NCBI GenBank assembly: GCA_025937785.1
Contig: JAICQQ010000078.1
Span: forward strand, 1 to 33,536
Length of the DNA stretch: 33,536 nucleotides
Direction of reading: 5' to 3'
Origin: Polyangiaceae bacterium
GTDB lineage: Bacteria > Myxococcota_A > Polyangia > Polyangiales > Polyangiaceae
The notes beneath the pieces were generated by a model that saw nothing but the letters and a program-made list of their open reading frames with translations, did not search any database and was not told the DNA's origin. Every line of letters begins with the position of its first letter. Position 1 is the stretch's first letter. The position numbers and the translations under genes are program-made. Shown in pieces: positions 1 to 7,910 of this stretch.

Positions 1-59
1 CATGCCGCCCGCGTGCGAATAGGAATGACCTGGCACGTGCGTGAGCGACGCAAACAACC

Positions 60-87
60 TTGACGGACGCGCGGTTGTGGGTATACT
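60..87 (+). promoter_or_regulatory. sigma70-like promoter
   Basis: TTGACG at 60-65 and TATACT at 82-87 are separated by 16 bases. Each hexamer matches the sigma70 consensus at five of six positions. Transcription would start near 94 and run rightward through the repeat block into the Cys-rich lipoprotein gene at 503, giving a leader of about 400 nt. The match is read from sequence only. In a GC-rich genome an AT-containing pair this good is less likely to be chance. Confidence 0.5.
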
Positions 88-185
88 GAAGCACTAATCT
101 AAGATCTGCGACAGGCGCGACCCAATGTGCATCTCGCGGGCCACGCTCAAGGGATTCCCCCGTTGCATCCGTGCGGTAGCGCGCT

Positions 186-318
186 GCACGGGCCACACGG
201 CTCACGCGGTCGGCGCGGTCGGCGCGCACGGGCCACACGGCTCACGCGGTCGGCGCGCACGGGCCACACGGCTCACGCGGTCTGCTGCCGACGGGGCTCG
301 CGCGGTCGGCGCGCACGG
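186..318 (+). repeat. imperfect GC-rich direct repeats in leader
   Basis: A unit beginning GCACGGGCCACACGGCTCAC and continuing into GCGGTCGGCGC occurs at 186, 226 and 257, with a decayed partial copy near 313. Spacings are 40 and 31 bases; the 9-base difference is an extra GGTCGGCGC in the first copy. Short open frames through it (for example 125-361) give low-complexity His/Gly/Arg peptides and I do not accept them as genes. The rest of 1-502 holds nothing else I can support. Confidence 0.6.
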
Positions 319-502
319 CACGCGGGGGCGCGGCTTCGAGCGCCGGCTCATTCTCGAATAGGTGGGGAGCTCGCGAGACCCGGAAATTCCCGTCAGACTC
401 CGATCCATCCTGACACCGGGATAGCCTCTAAGGGCGCAAGGCTCGCACCTGGTGCGTCTCATCAGCACCTGTGTCGTGCCCGGGAGGCAAGTTTGTCCAG
501 GG

Positions 503-2350
503 ATGGTTCGTAACCGCAGCATGGACGTGCGAGCGGTGGGTGCGCGGGGGTCTTCTGGACTCGCGCGCTGGATCTGTGGGGTGTTGGCTGGAGTAGCCGT
601 CGGGTGCTCTGGAGGCGGCGACGGCTCTGCGTCGTCGGACGGCACGGGCGGAGCCGGGGGGGCGGCCGCCGGTGGTAGCGGAGGCAGCTCGAGCTCCGGA
701 GGTTCCGACACGACGGGAAGTGGCGGCAACAGCACGTCGGGGGGCGGCGGGCGGCCCGAGATCCCACCGGCTCCTGCCCTGGCGAACTGCGGCGCGCTCG
801 CGATGACCTACGCCGGCGACGCTTGTGACGCAGTTTGCAGCAGCGTGACCTGCGACTGCGATCCGTTTCCTGCGAGCTACACCGGCTGTCATCCAGAGCT
901 CGGATGCCTCACCGGCGTCGATTGCGAGGTGGCGTGCGAGTGGGATCTGGGCGACGTCGTGTCTTGCATCGGTGACTACTCCCCGTGCGAGTCCGACACC
1001 GACTGCGACCAGGGACGCTGCGTCGAGGCGGCCAGCTCGGACTCTGGCGGGTGTGACCACGGGCTGTCGGGCGCGTCGTGCGTCGACGATGGCGATTGCG
1101 TGGCCGGTCATTGCGTCGCCGTCGCGCTCGACGGGCGCCGGGCATGCTCGTCAGGCGAACCCAGCGAGTACTGCAATGACAGCGAGCAGTGCGGCTCCGG
1201 CCTGACGTGCGTGCTGCCGCCCGCGTCGTTCGTGGGCCGCTGTGGCGATGGCTCGATCGGCGACCCGTGCACACGAGCGGCCGATTGCGAGCTCGAGATC
1301 TGTGTGCCGGCGGGGACACCCGCCACGGAGCTCGGCACCTGCGGCGACGGTGCTGAAGGCGCCAGCTGCAGCGACGGCGGCGACTGCCAGAGCGGCCTGT
1401 GCAGCAAGTCCGCGGCTAGCGCCCAAGGCGTGTGCAGCGACGGCGATCTGGACAGCGTTTGCTTCGGCGACGACCAGTGTGACGACGGCCTCAGCTGCGC
1501 CATGGGCAGCTTCGACGGCAGGTGCACTTCGGGCGAGGTGGGCGAACCGTGTGCGGACGACGACGATTGCCAAGCCGGGCAATGCGCGAGCGACTCGTTC
1601 AGGGGCTACTGCACCGAAGGCGCGCTGGGTGAACCTTGCAGCGAAAACAGCGAGTGCCAGGCGGGGCATTGCACCCGCAACTTCGCTTCGCAGGGCCCCA
1701 CGAACACATGCAGCGACGGAGCCGTGGGTACGCCGTGCGACTCGGAGGACGACGAGGACTGCGCCGAGAGCCGTTGCGCGAAGGACTCCGCAGGCGCCGG
1801 CTGGACCTGCAGCGCCGGGGGGCTCGACGATCGCTGTAGCAAGCCCGCACATTGCGAGGTCGGCGGATGCGCCCTCGAGAGTGACGGCGGCGGCATCTGC
1901 ACCGATGGCTCGACAGGCTCGCCGTGCGTGGGCGACGGGCAGTGCATCTCGAACCGCTGCGCTGCTCGCGAAGGCTACGAGCTCGGCAGCTGCACCGATG
2001 GAGCCGACGGTTCGCTTTGCCTCGAAGATGCGGATTGCATCTCGGAGCTCTGCGCGCATAGCCCCGGAAACAGCTCGGGCGCGTGCACCGACGGCCTGCT
2101 CACGAGCGCGTGCGCCGACCAGAGCGACTGCGTCGAGGGCAGCTGCGCGTACTCGACCGGCCTCGGGCGCGGAGAATGCGCGGACGGCGAACTCGGATCG
2201 TTCTGCGTAACTCCGGATCAGTGTGCCAGCCTGCATTGTTACACCGGCGGCAACAGCGCCGGTCTCTGCACCACGGGCGGCCCTGGCGAAGACTGCGTGC
2301 GTCCCGAGGACTGCGAGTCAGGGGTGTGCGGCCAGTACTACTGCGAATAG
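503..2350 (+). CDS. Cys-rich repeat lipoprotein
   Basis: Predicted secreted lipoprotein of 615 residues. The N-terminus has basic residues, a short hydrophobic run and a relaxed lipobox (VAVG-C, Cys35), followed by a Gly/Ser-rich linker at about 36-85. From about residue 95 to the end there are roughly eleven similar Cys-rich modules of the type G-x-x-C-x(4-6)-D/E-C-x-x-G-x-C, resembling the Dickkopf-type or EGF-like Cys-rich repeats common in myxobacterial surface proteins. ATG 503 is chosen because it keeps the signal peptide; GGGAGG lies at 482-487 but is rather far upstream. ATG 521 and GTG 452 are alternatives. The gene ends 6 bases before the convergent membrane-protein gene. The binding partner is unknown; a cell-surface or adhesive role is an inference. 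Confidence 0.8.
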   Translation: MVRNRSMDVRAVGARGSSGLARWICGVLAGVAVGCSGGGDGSASSDGTGGAGGAAAGGSGGSSSSGGSDTTGSGGNSTSGGGGRPEIPPAPALANCGALAMTYAGDACDAVCSSVTCDCDPFPASYTGCHPELGCLTGVDCEVACEWDLGDVVSCIGDYSPCESDTDCDQGRCVEAASSDSGGCDHGLSGASCVDDGDCVAGHCVAVALDGRRACSSGEPSEYCNDSEQCGSGLTCVLPPASFVGRCGDGSIGDPCTRAADCELEICVPAGTPATELGTCGDGAEGASCSDGGDCQSGLCSKSAASAQGVCSDGDLDSVCFGDDQCDDGLSCAMGSFDGRCTSGEVGEPCADDDDCQAGQCASDSFRGYCTEGALGEPCSENSECQAGHCTRNFASQGPTNTCSDGAVGTPCDSEDDEDCAESRCAKDSAGAGWTCSAGGLDDRCSKPAHCEVGGCALESDGGGICTDGSTGSPCVGDGQCISNRCAAREGYELGSCTDGADGSLCLEDADCISELCAHSPGNSSGACTDGLLTSACADQSDCVEGSCAYSTGLGRGECADGELGSFCVTPDQCASLHCYTGGNSAGLCTTGGPGEDCVRPEDCESGVCGQYYCE

Positions 2351-2356
2351 CGGCGC

Positions 2357-3334
2357 TCACGACTCGGTGGCGGCATCACGCACGTCGAGCGCCAGGCCGC
2401 AGTCGTCGACGCCCCGGGCGTATTCGGCGCGAGTGGCGTCGGACAGTCCGCTCGGGTCGACGCGCCTGCGCAGGCGCAGCAGCAGCTGCCCCGTGCTGAG
2501 GTCGACGAGCCCCACGCGCACATCGTGTGGCTTTTCTCCGTCTAGCTCCGTGATCGCCGACGCGGCACCGGGTTCGTCGACCACGAACAACAACTGGCGC
2601 GCCTGGAGCGCTGCGCGTGCGGCCTGGATGGGCGCCCGGGCGAAGCTGCTCTCGAGCCGCTCGAGCTCCTGGTGGTGCTTCGCGCGCACGACCTGTTCGC
2701 GCCAGCCGGCGTCGAGGAACGGCAAGCCCACGAACGCGTCCCCCAGGCGCGTCACCTGCGCGGTGGCGCGCTGCATGCGGTCGCCCGCGGCATACGCGGA
2801 CTTGACGCGGCCGAGCAGCGCCTTTTCCGAGCGCTTTTCCGGAGGATCGAGCAGACACAGCAGGAAGGCGTCCTTCACCGATTCGCGGGCGCTCTGTTCG
2901 AGGCCGGCGGCTTGCCCCAAGGTTGCCAGTGGTCCGCGCACGTAGACGGTGGGCTCAGCAAGCAGGCGCGCCAGCTGCGGGGCCCGGGCTCGTGCGGTCA
3001 CGAGATCACCCGAGTAGCGTTGCAACTCCGGCTTCACCAAGGCGAGCAAACGCCGTGGGAGCTCCAGCTGCGACGCGCTGAGCGGCGCCCGAGCCTGCTG
3101 CCAGCGCTCGATCAGCGCGGCGCGCAGCGTCTCGGTTTCTTGGTCAGCTTGGCGCTTCGTCAGCACCAGCCACACGAGCGCTGCGGCGATCGTGGCCAGC
3201 GCCACCACGCGCAGTCCCATGGTGGCTCGTGGTCCCAATCGACTCGCGCTGCCGCGCTTCTGCCCCGTCACGCTCGCTTCGACGCGTGCGGAGAGCTCCG
3301 GCGACATCCTGGGGGTCACCAGAAACGTCGGCAT
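2357..3334 (-). CDS. single-pass membrane protein coupled to MutS-like ATPase
   Basis: Protein of 325 residues that I do not recognise. After a basic N-terminus there is one hydrophobic helix at about residues 42-60 (GLRVVALATIAAALVWLVL), followed by a long, charged, mainly helical domain with Gln/Glu/Arg-rich stretches that may form coiled coil. The start ATG shares its A with the TAA stop of the upstream MutS-like gene (TAATG at 3332-3336), which indicates translational coupling and probably a functional pair. The open frame runs further upstream but only inside the MutS-like gene. The helix suggests the ATPase partner may be held at the inner membrane; this is inference. Confidence 0.75.
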   Translation of the reverse strand: MPTFLVTPRMSPELSARVEASVTGQKRGSASRLGPRATMGLRVVALATIAAALVWLVLTKRQADQETETLRAALIERWQQARAPLSASQLELPRRLLALVKPELQRYSGDLVTARARAPQLARLLAEPTVYVRGPLATLGQAAGLEQSARESVKDAFLLCLLDPPEKRSEKALLGRVKSAYAAGDRMQRATAQVTRLGDAFVGLPFLDAGWREQVVRAKHHQELERLESSFARAPIQAARAALQARQLLFVVDEPGAASAITELDGEKPHDVRVGLVDLSTGQLLLRLRRRVDPSGLSDATRAEYARGVDDCGLALDVRDAATES

Positions 3335-4989
3335 TAGTGCGCCCCCGTGGCCGTGGCTTTCGCTGCTCGAAACAGCTGGGTGTTGCGCTCGACCAGCGCG
3401 TCGAGCTGGTCGCGAGTGACCCCCAGGCGTTCCGCGGCGTGCCCCGCCAGCGAGGTCTGGGCCACGCCCTCGACGAACTGGAAGGTCGCACGCCGATCGG
3501 CGCCGAGCTCGACTTGCAGAAAGCCCAGCCCCGCGATCTTCCGCTCGCGCTCGAGCCGCGCGGCAAACGCCAGAAAGTGCGTGGTGATGAACACCTGCGG
3601 CTCCAGCCGCGCCAATGTCGAAACCACCAGCTCGAAGATTTCTTCCCCCTCCGAAGGGTTCGTCCCCGAACACAGCTCGTCGAGCAGCACCATGGCGCCG
3701 GGCGGTAATCGCTCGAACAGCGCGCGGATGCGCATCAGCTCCATGCCGAGGCGGCCCTCGGTTTGGTCGGCTTTGGTTTCCTCGATGAGCGAGACCACCA
3801 GCGCCGGAACCAGCGCGATCGATCCAGCGCGCGCGGGGATGAAGGAACCGGCCTGAGCGAGCAGCTGCGTGAACGCCAGCGCCTGCAGCAAGCGTGTCTT
3901 GCCGCCGGAGTTCGGCCCCGTGATGAGCACCGTCCCCGCCAGCGAGCGCGTCGCGATGGTGCAGGGTACCGGCGTGATGCCGCTGAACAACAGCAGTGGA
4001 TTGAACAGGCCTTCGAGGCGTCGGGGGGCGCGCGCATCGACGAGAGTCGGCAAGCACACCTCGAGCCCGGCCGCGTGGGCACGTTCGCGAAACCCCAGCG
4101 CGCCCAGGTAAAACTCGATCTCGCCGAGCAACTGCACGAACGCAACGATCTCGTTCTCGACGCCGCTGAACACGGCGTCGATCAGGCGCGCCATGACTTC
4201 GCCGTCGCTGAAGCGATAGCCTCGCAAGAACAGCTCGAACTTCGCCGCCCAGCGGCGCCACACGGAGTTGACGAAGGGATTGTCGGCGCTCTCTTTCACC
4301 GACACCACCTCGAAACCGCGGATGCGCCCGTCAGCGCCGACGCCGACGTTCAGGCTCAGGGTCGCGAGCTGCGCATCGTAGCGGACGAGGTCCGACAGTG
4401 CCTGGTACGGTTCCGTGCGCTGCACCCGCATCCCGAAGGCCGCCAGTGCCTGGAGACCGCTCCCGGCGGCCCCGAATCCCGTGGCCATGAGATCGATGAT
4501 CTTCTGCACGACCACCAAGGTGTCGAGCTGACGTCGATTCGGATCGATGCTTTGCCCGGCCGTACTCTCGAGCAGGCCTCGCAAGCGGCAAAGCGCTCGG
4601 TAGAGTTGCTCGAGGTTCCTCCGAAGCTCGGGAGAATCGCAGAGCTCGGTCAGGATCTGGCGGCGGTAATGGACGACGGCTGGGTCGCGCGGGGGGTGAC
4701 TCAAGAGCCGCACGAGATGGTTCACGCACATCTGGGGTTCGTCAGCGCCAATGCGCGCGCGAAAGCCCTCGGCTACGAAGCGACCGAGGAACAGATCCCG
4801 CGCGAAGGTCGTCGCATCCCAGCTCGAGTCCGAGCTCTCGGCTTTGTCGAGGGCATCGGCAAACAGGCCGCCCCCCGATCCCCCGGCAAATGCCATCACG
4901 AGGGCGACGCGGGTGTGCTCGCGATCGATGCGGCTCCGCGCGATCGGGTGCAGGAGATCCGGGAGAAACGCATGCTCGGCGGTGATCAT
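3334..4989 (-). CDS. MutS-family ATPase without mismatch-recognition domain
   Basis: Protein of 551 residues with the C-terminal ATPase of the MutS/ABC class. Walker A is GPNSGGKT at 358-365, Walker B is VLLDE with Asp437-Glu438 followed by CSGTNPSEGEE, and a THF switch motif follows. Residues about 60-340 resemble the helical MutS core (domain III). The N-terminal mismatch-binding domain of MutS and the Smr nuclease of MutS2 are both absent, so ordinary mismatch repair is unlikely. ATG 4989 is preferred to GTG 5082 because the longer version would run through a perfect palindrome at 5043-5059 that looks like an operator, and the extra 31 residues are unlike the family. The stop overlaps the start of the membrane-protein gene by one base. 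Confidence 0.8.
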   Translation of the reverse strand: MITAEHAFLPDLLHPIARSRIDREHTRVALVMAFAGGSGGGLFADALDKAESSDSSWDATTFARDLFLGRFVAEGFRARIGADEPQMCVNHLVRLLSHPPRDPAVVHYRRQILTELCDSPELRRNLEQLYRALCRLRGLLESTAGQSIDPNRRQLDTLVVVQKIIDLMATGFGAAGSGLQALAAFGMRVQRTEPYQALSDLVRYDAQLATLSLNVGVGADGRIRGFEVVSVKESADNPFVNSVWRRWAAKFELFLRGYRFSDGEVMARLIDAVFSGVENEIVAFVQLLGEIEFYLGALGFRERAHAAGLEVCLPTLVDARAPRRLEGLFNPLLLFSGITPVPCTIATRSLAGTVLITGPNSGGKTRLLQALAFTQLLAQAGSFIPARAGSIALVPALVVSLIEETKADQTEGRLGMELMRIRALFERLPPGAMVLLDELCSGTNPSEGEEIFELVVSTLARLEPQVFITTHFLAFAARLERERKIAGLGFLQVELGADRRATFQFVEGVAQTSLAGHAAERLGVTRDQLDALVERNTQLFRAAKATATGAH

Positions 4990-5042
4990 GGCCAGTCCCG
5001 ACACCCCCTGACCGCAGACGTTCCCGAGCAGGCGCTGCTTTT

Positions 5043-5059
5043 TGTGAACACTGTTCACA
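5043..5059. promoter_or_regulatory. perfect palindrome, candidate operator
   Basis: TGTGAACACTGTTCACA is an 8-1-8 perfect inverted repeat in the space between two divergent genes. It lies 54 bases before the preferred start of the MutS-like gene and 97 bases before the beta-helix lipoprotein gene. Its size and symmetry fit the site of a dimeric repressor or activator. GAAC and GTTC half-sites recall LexA boxes, but the spacing is not the one I know for any LexA class, so no regulator is assigned. Confidence 0.55.
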
Positions 5060-5155
5060 CCAAGCCAGCAGCGCACCTTCACCTACAAGACGGCGCGGGG
5101 AAGTTTCGGTGTTTCTGACGTTTTTTCGCAAGGCGCAGCGGCCGTAAACTGACTC

Positions 5156-6931
5156 ATGCGACGCTGGTTCGGGATTGGAATTTTGGGGCTGAGCGCGTGT
5201 GGCGGCGGCGACAAGGCCGGCGCGAGCGACACGAGCGGTGCGGGCGGCAGCGGCGGGTCGATGACCAGCGGCGGGGCGACGGGGGGGAGCGGGCCGACCC
5301 ATTCTGCGAGCGGGGGCCAGGGCTCGGCGACGGACACCACGAGCGGCGGCAGCGGCGGCGCTGGCACGGGTGGCGGTGGCACGGGCGGCGCTGCCAGCGG
5401 CGGAGATGGCGGTGCCGCCGGTTCGAACGGCAGCGGCAGCGGCGGGTTCGATCCCCCGGAAACGACGTTCACCCTCCCCGTGCCAGACGGCGAGCGCCCT
5501 GCCTTGTACCATCCAGAGCTCACCAGCGAGTTCCCCGAGGTCGATTTCGCGACGCTCGATCGCCTGTACATTCCCGCAGGCGAGTACCGAAGCGTGCTGC
5601 TCGGCGAGCTTCCAGAGCGCTCGGCGGAGCGACCGCTCGTGATCACGAATCTGGCAGGTCAGGTGCGCGTCGGCGGCGAGGCCGCCAACTACGTGTTCGT
5701 GATCAACGGTGGCTCGAACTGGGTGCTCACGGGGCGCCACGACGAGGCCGCCCAGACCGGCGACGCCGACTTTCCCGGCCACGCGCAAGGCGACTTCGCG
5801 CACAGCCAGGGCAGCTACGGCATCTTCATCGACGACGCTTTCAGCAAAGAAGGGCTCTCCGGGCTGGCCATCGGCGGCGGCGCCACGGACTTCGAGCTCG
5901 ACATGCTGGAGGTGACGCGCGCCGAGTTTGCCGGCATCATCGCCAAGACCGACGACGACGGCGACGCCACCATGCGCAACGTGCGCGTGCACGACCTCTA
6001 CGTCCACGACGTCGGCTCCGAAGGCATCTACTTCGGCAGCACCCAAGCACAGCCACAGCACAGCTTCGAAAACCTCCGAATCTACGACAATCGCTTGCTG
6101 CGCACCGGCACCGAAGCCCTGCAGGTGGGTCAGCTCGGATCAGACACGGAGATCCACCACAACGTGATCGGGCCGGCGGCGATCCGCTGGCGCTCGGCGT
6201 TCCAGCACTATCAAGACGGCAACGTGCAGTACGGGCAGCGCTACGGCAGCTCGAGCTTCCACCACAACATCGTGATCGGCACCGGCGACCTGTTCGTCGA
6301 ATTCTTCCCCACTCCGGTGGACGGCGACCCCGCGAGCGACGGCGAAGATGTGAGCTTCACGGACAACTACTTCTCCGACACGTCCGCGACCGGCGTCTAC
6401 ACGCACGCCGACGAAACCGGCGTCACGCTGCGCTTCGAGCGCAACGCTTTCCGCGGCTTCTATTTCGACTATCCGAGCGTCTACCCCGACGCCGACGAGC
6501 CGGTGCAGGTGTTCGGTGTGGGGTCGAACACGCTGAACCCTCACGTACTGCGGGACAACCTGGTGGACGCCCCCTACCCCTTCATTCAGTGGCTCTTCGA
6601 CAGCGTCACCAGCGAGAACAACGTCGCCGAGGCGGTGCCCGCCGTCAGCTTCAGGGATTTCATGAACGAGGAGATCGACGCCAACGTGCGTCGTGTCGAG
6701 TGGTGGACGGATCGCGCGACGTTGCATCCCGAAGCTCCGGTCGTCAGCTATCGCGCAGGCGCCTACGTAATGCATCAGGGCACGTTGTACCGCGCCAGGG
6801 TCGACAACCAAGAAGCCCCCCCCGACAGCTCGCCCGACGCCTGGGAAGCGTTGCCGCCACCTGCCGACGACGTGCGCCTGCGCGAGGACTCAGCGCACGC
6901 CGGGCTGGGTCTGCGCTGGCCGCCCCCCTGA
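5156..6931 (+). CDS. parallel beta-helix lipoprotein with C-terminal CBM5/12-like module
   Basis: Predicted secreted lipoprotein of 591 residues. The signal peptide ends in the lipobox LSAC (Cys15), followed by a Gly/Ser/Thr linker to about residue 100. Residues about 110-500 show the spaced Asn/Gly/hydrophobic pattern of a right-handed parallel beta-helix, with phrases such as EGIYFGSTQ, NLRIYDNRLL and FHHNIVIGTGD. This fold is typical of polysaccharide lyases and related carbohydrate-active proteins; I cannot point to catalytic residues. Near the C-terminus, AYVMHQGTLYRARVDNQ followed by a terminal DAWEAL matches the chitin-binding type 3 (CBM5/12) pattern. The last 42 bases overlap the convergent transporter gene. 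Carbohydrate binding or degradation at the cell surface is the likely role. Confidence 0.8.
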   Translation: MRRWFGIGILGLSACGGGDKAGASDTSGAGGSGGSMTSGGATGGSGPTHSASGGQGSATDTTSGGSGGAGTGGGGTGGAASGGDGGAAGSNGSGSGGFDPPETTFTLPVPDGERPALYHPELTSEFPEVDFATLDRLYIPAGEYRSVLLGELPERSAERPLVITNLAGQVRVGGEAANYVFVINGGSNWVLTGRHDEAAQTGDADFPGHAQGDFAHSQGSYGIFIDDAFSKEGLSGLAIGGGATDFELDMLEVTRAEFAGIIAKTDDDGDATMRNVRVHDLYVHDVGSEGIYFGSTQAQPQHSFENLRIYDNRLLRTGTEALQVGQLGSDTEIHHNVIGPAAIRWRSAFQHYQDGNVQYGQRYGSSSFHHNIVIGTGDLFVEFFPTPVDGDPASDGEDVSFTDNYFSDTSATGVYTHADETGVTLRFERNAFRGFYFDYPSVYPDADEPVQVFGVGSNTLNPHVLRDNLVDAPYPFIQWLFDSVTSENNVAEAVPAVSFRDFMNEEIDANVRRVEWWTDRATLHPEAPVVSYRAGAYVMHQGTLYRARVDNQEAPPDSSPDAWEALPPPADDVRLREDSAHAGLGLRWPPP

Positions 6932-7900
6932 AGCTTCTGTGGCCCGCGCCGCCCAGTTGCCAGCGAGCCAGCCCCCCACCACGAGCTGCAGCGGGTGGTA
7001 GATCATGAGCGGGAGCAGGATCAAGCTGAGACCCGGGTCGGCGCCGAAGATGAGGCGCGCCATGGGGACGCCCGCGGCGAGTGTCTTCTTCGAGCCGCAG
7101 AACACCGCCACGATGCGATCTTCCAGGGGGAACCCGAGCACGCGGCTCAGTTGCGCGGTGCCTGCCAAGACCGTGGCCAGCACAGCGGCAGCGACGCCAC
7201 CCGCGTAGAGCAGCGTACCGAACCCTTGCTTCGACCAAACGCCCCCGACCACGGAGTCACAGAACGAAGTGTAGACCAGCAGCAAAATCGTCCCCCGATC
7301 GACGATCGAAATGCGGGCCTTGTGCCGCGTGGCGAAGGCGCCGAACCAAGGGCGCAAGAGCTGCCCCGCGAGCAGCGGCAACAGCAGCCAGAGGCACAGG
7401 TCGAGTACGACTTTCGCCACGGGCAAGGCGCGCCCGTGCGCGCCGAGCACCAAACCGAGCCAGAGCGGCGTCAGGACCACGCCCAGCAAGCTCGAGAGCG
7501 TCGCGTTGAACACCGCGGCGGGCACGTTGCCGCGTGCGGCCGCCGTGAGCGCGACGGAGGACGACACCGTCGAGGGCAGCGCGCACAGGAAGAAGACGCC
7601 GGTGACCAGGGCCGGCTCCACGCGCCCCGTGCTGAGCGCCACCAGCGCGAGCCCCAGCATTGGGAAGGCGAGGAACGTCGAGAGCTGTACGATCAGGTGC
7701 AGCTTCAGGCGCAGCGTGCCGGCCTTCAGCGCGGCGAACGAGAGCGTGAGACCGTGCAGCAGGAAAATCAGCGCGACCCCGAGCTTGTTCAAGAGCTCCG
7801 GGTGCAAAGCTCCGCCGTGTGCGCCGGGCTCGGGCCACCAGCTGGCGAGCAGCACGGCCAACACCATGCCGATCAGAAACCAGTCTTTGAAGAGCTTCAC
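6890..7900 (-). CDS. SBF-like (YfeH/SLC10A7-type) transporter
   Basis: Inner-membrane protein of 336 residues with about ten hydrophobic helices. It matches the bile acid:sodium symporter-like family (SBF_like, E. coli YfeH, eukaryotic SLC10A7/Rch1). Recognisable family segments are FFLCALPSTVSSSVALT with the following ARGNVPAAVFNA, and FCGSKKTLAAGVPMA, which form the two re-entrant substrate-site regions. The GTG start at 7900 has an AGG-containing site just upstream and lies 10 bases after the MoxR stop, so the gene is probably last in that operon. The substrate is unknown for the bacterial members. Its tail overlaps the beta-helix gene by 42 bases on the opposite strand. A functional link to the AAA/VWA genes is not evident. 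Confidence 0.87.
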   Translation of the reverse strand: MKLFKDWFLIGMVLAVLLASWWPEPGAHGGALHPELLNKLGVALIFLLHGLTLSFAALKAGTLRLKLHLIVQLSTFLAFPMLGLALVALSTGRVEPALVTGVFFLCALPSTVSSSVALTAAARGNVPAAVFNATLSSLLGVVLTPLWLGLVLGAHGRALPVAKVVLDLCLWLLLPLLAGQLLRPWFGAFATRHKARISIVDRGTILLLVYTSFCDSVVGGVWSKQGFGTLLYAGGVAAAVLATVLAGTAQLSRVLGFPLEDRIVAVFCGSKKTLAAGVPMARLIFGADPGLSLILLPLMIYHPLQLVVGGWLAGNWAARATEASGGRPAQTQPGVR

Positions 7901-7910
7901 GCGGGACCTG

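Noticed and set aside
202..1111. Minus-strand open frames opposite the Cys-rich lipoprotein gene
   Set aside because: They mirror the repeats of the plus-strand gene, give Arg/Ala/Pro-rich low-complexity peptides and have no domain motifs. The plus-strand frame has a lipobox and conserved Cys spacing.
5043..5059. LexA (SOS) box
   Set aside because: Half-sites look similar, but the spacing does not fit a LexA class I know and no SOS gene is certain here; kept as an unassigned palindrome.
3763..5118. 451-codon plus-strand frame opposite the MutS-like gene
   Set aside because: Antisense shadow of a gene with clear Walker motifs; Arg/Gln/His-rich with no recognisable fold.
5197..7008. 603-codon plus-strand frame overlapping the beta-helix gene
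   Set aside because: Arg-rich out-of-frame shadow; only the 5156 frame has a signal peptide and beta-helix pattern.
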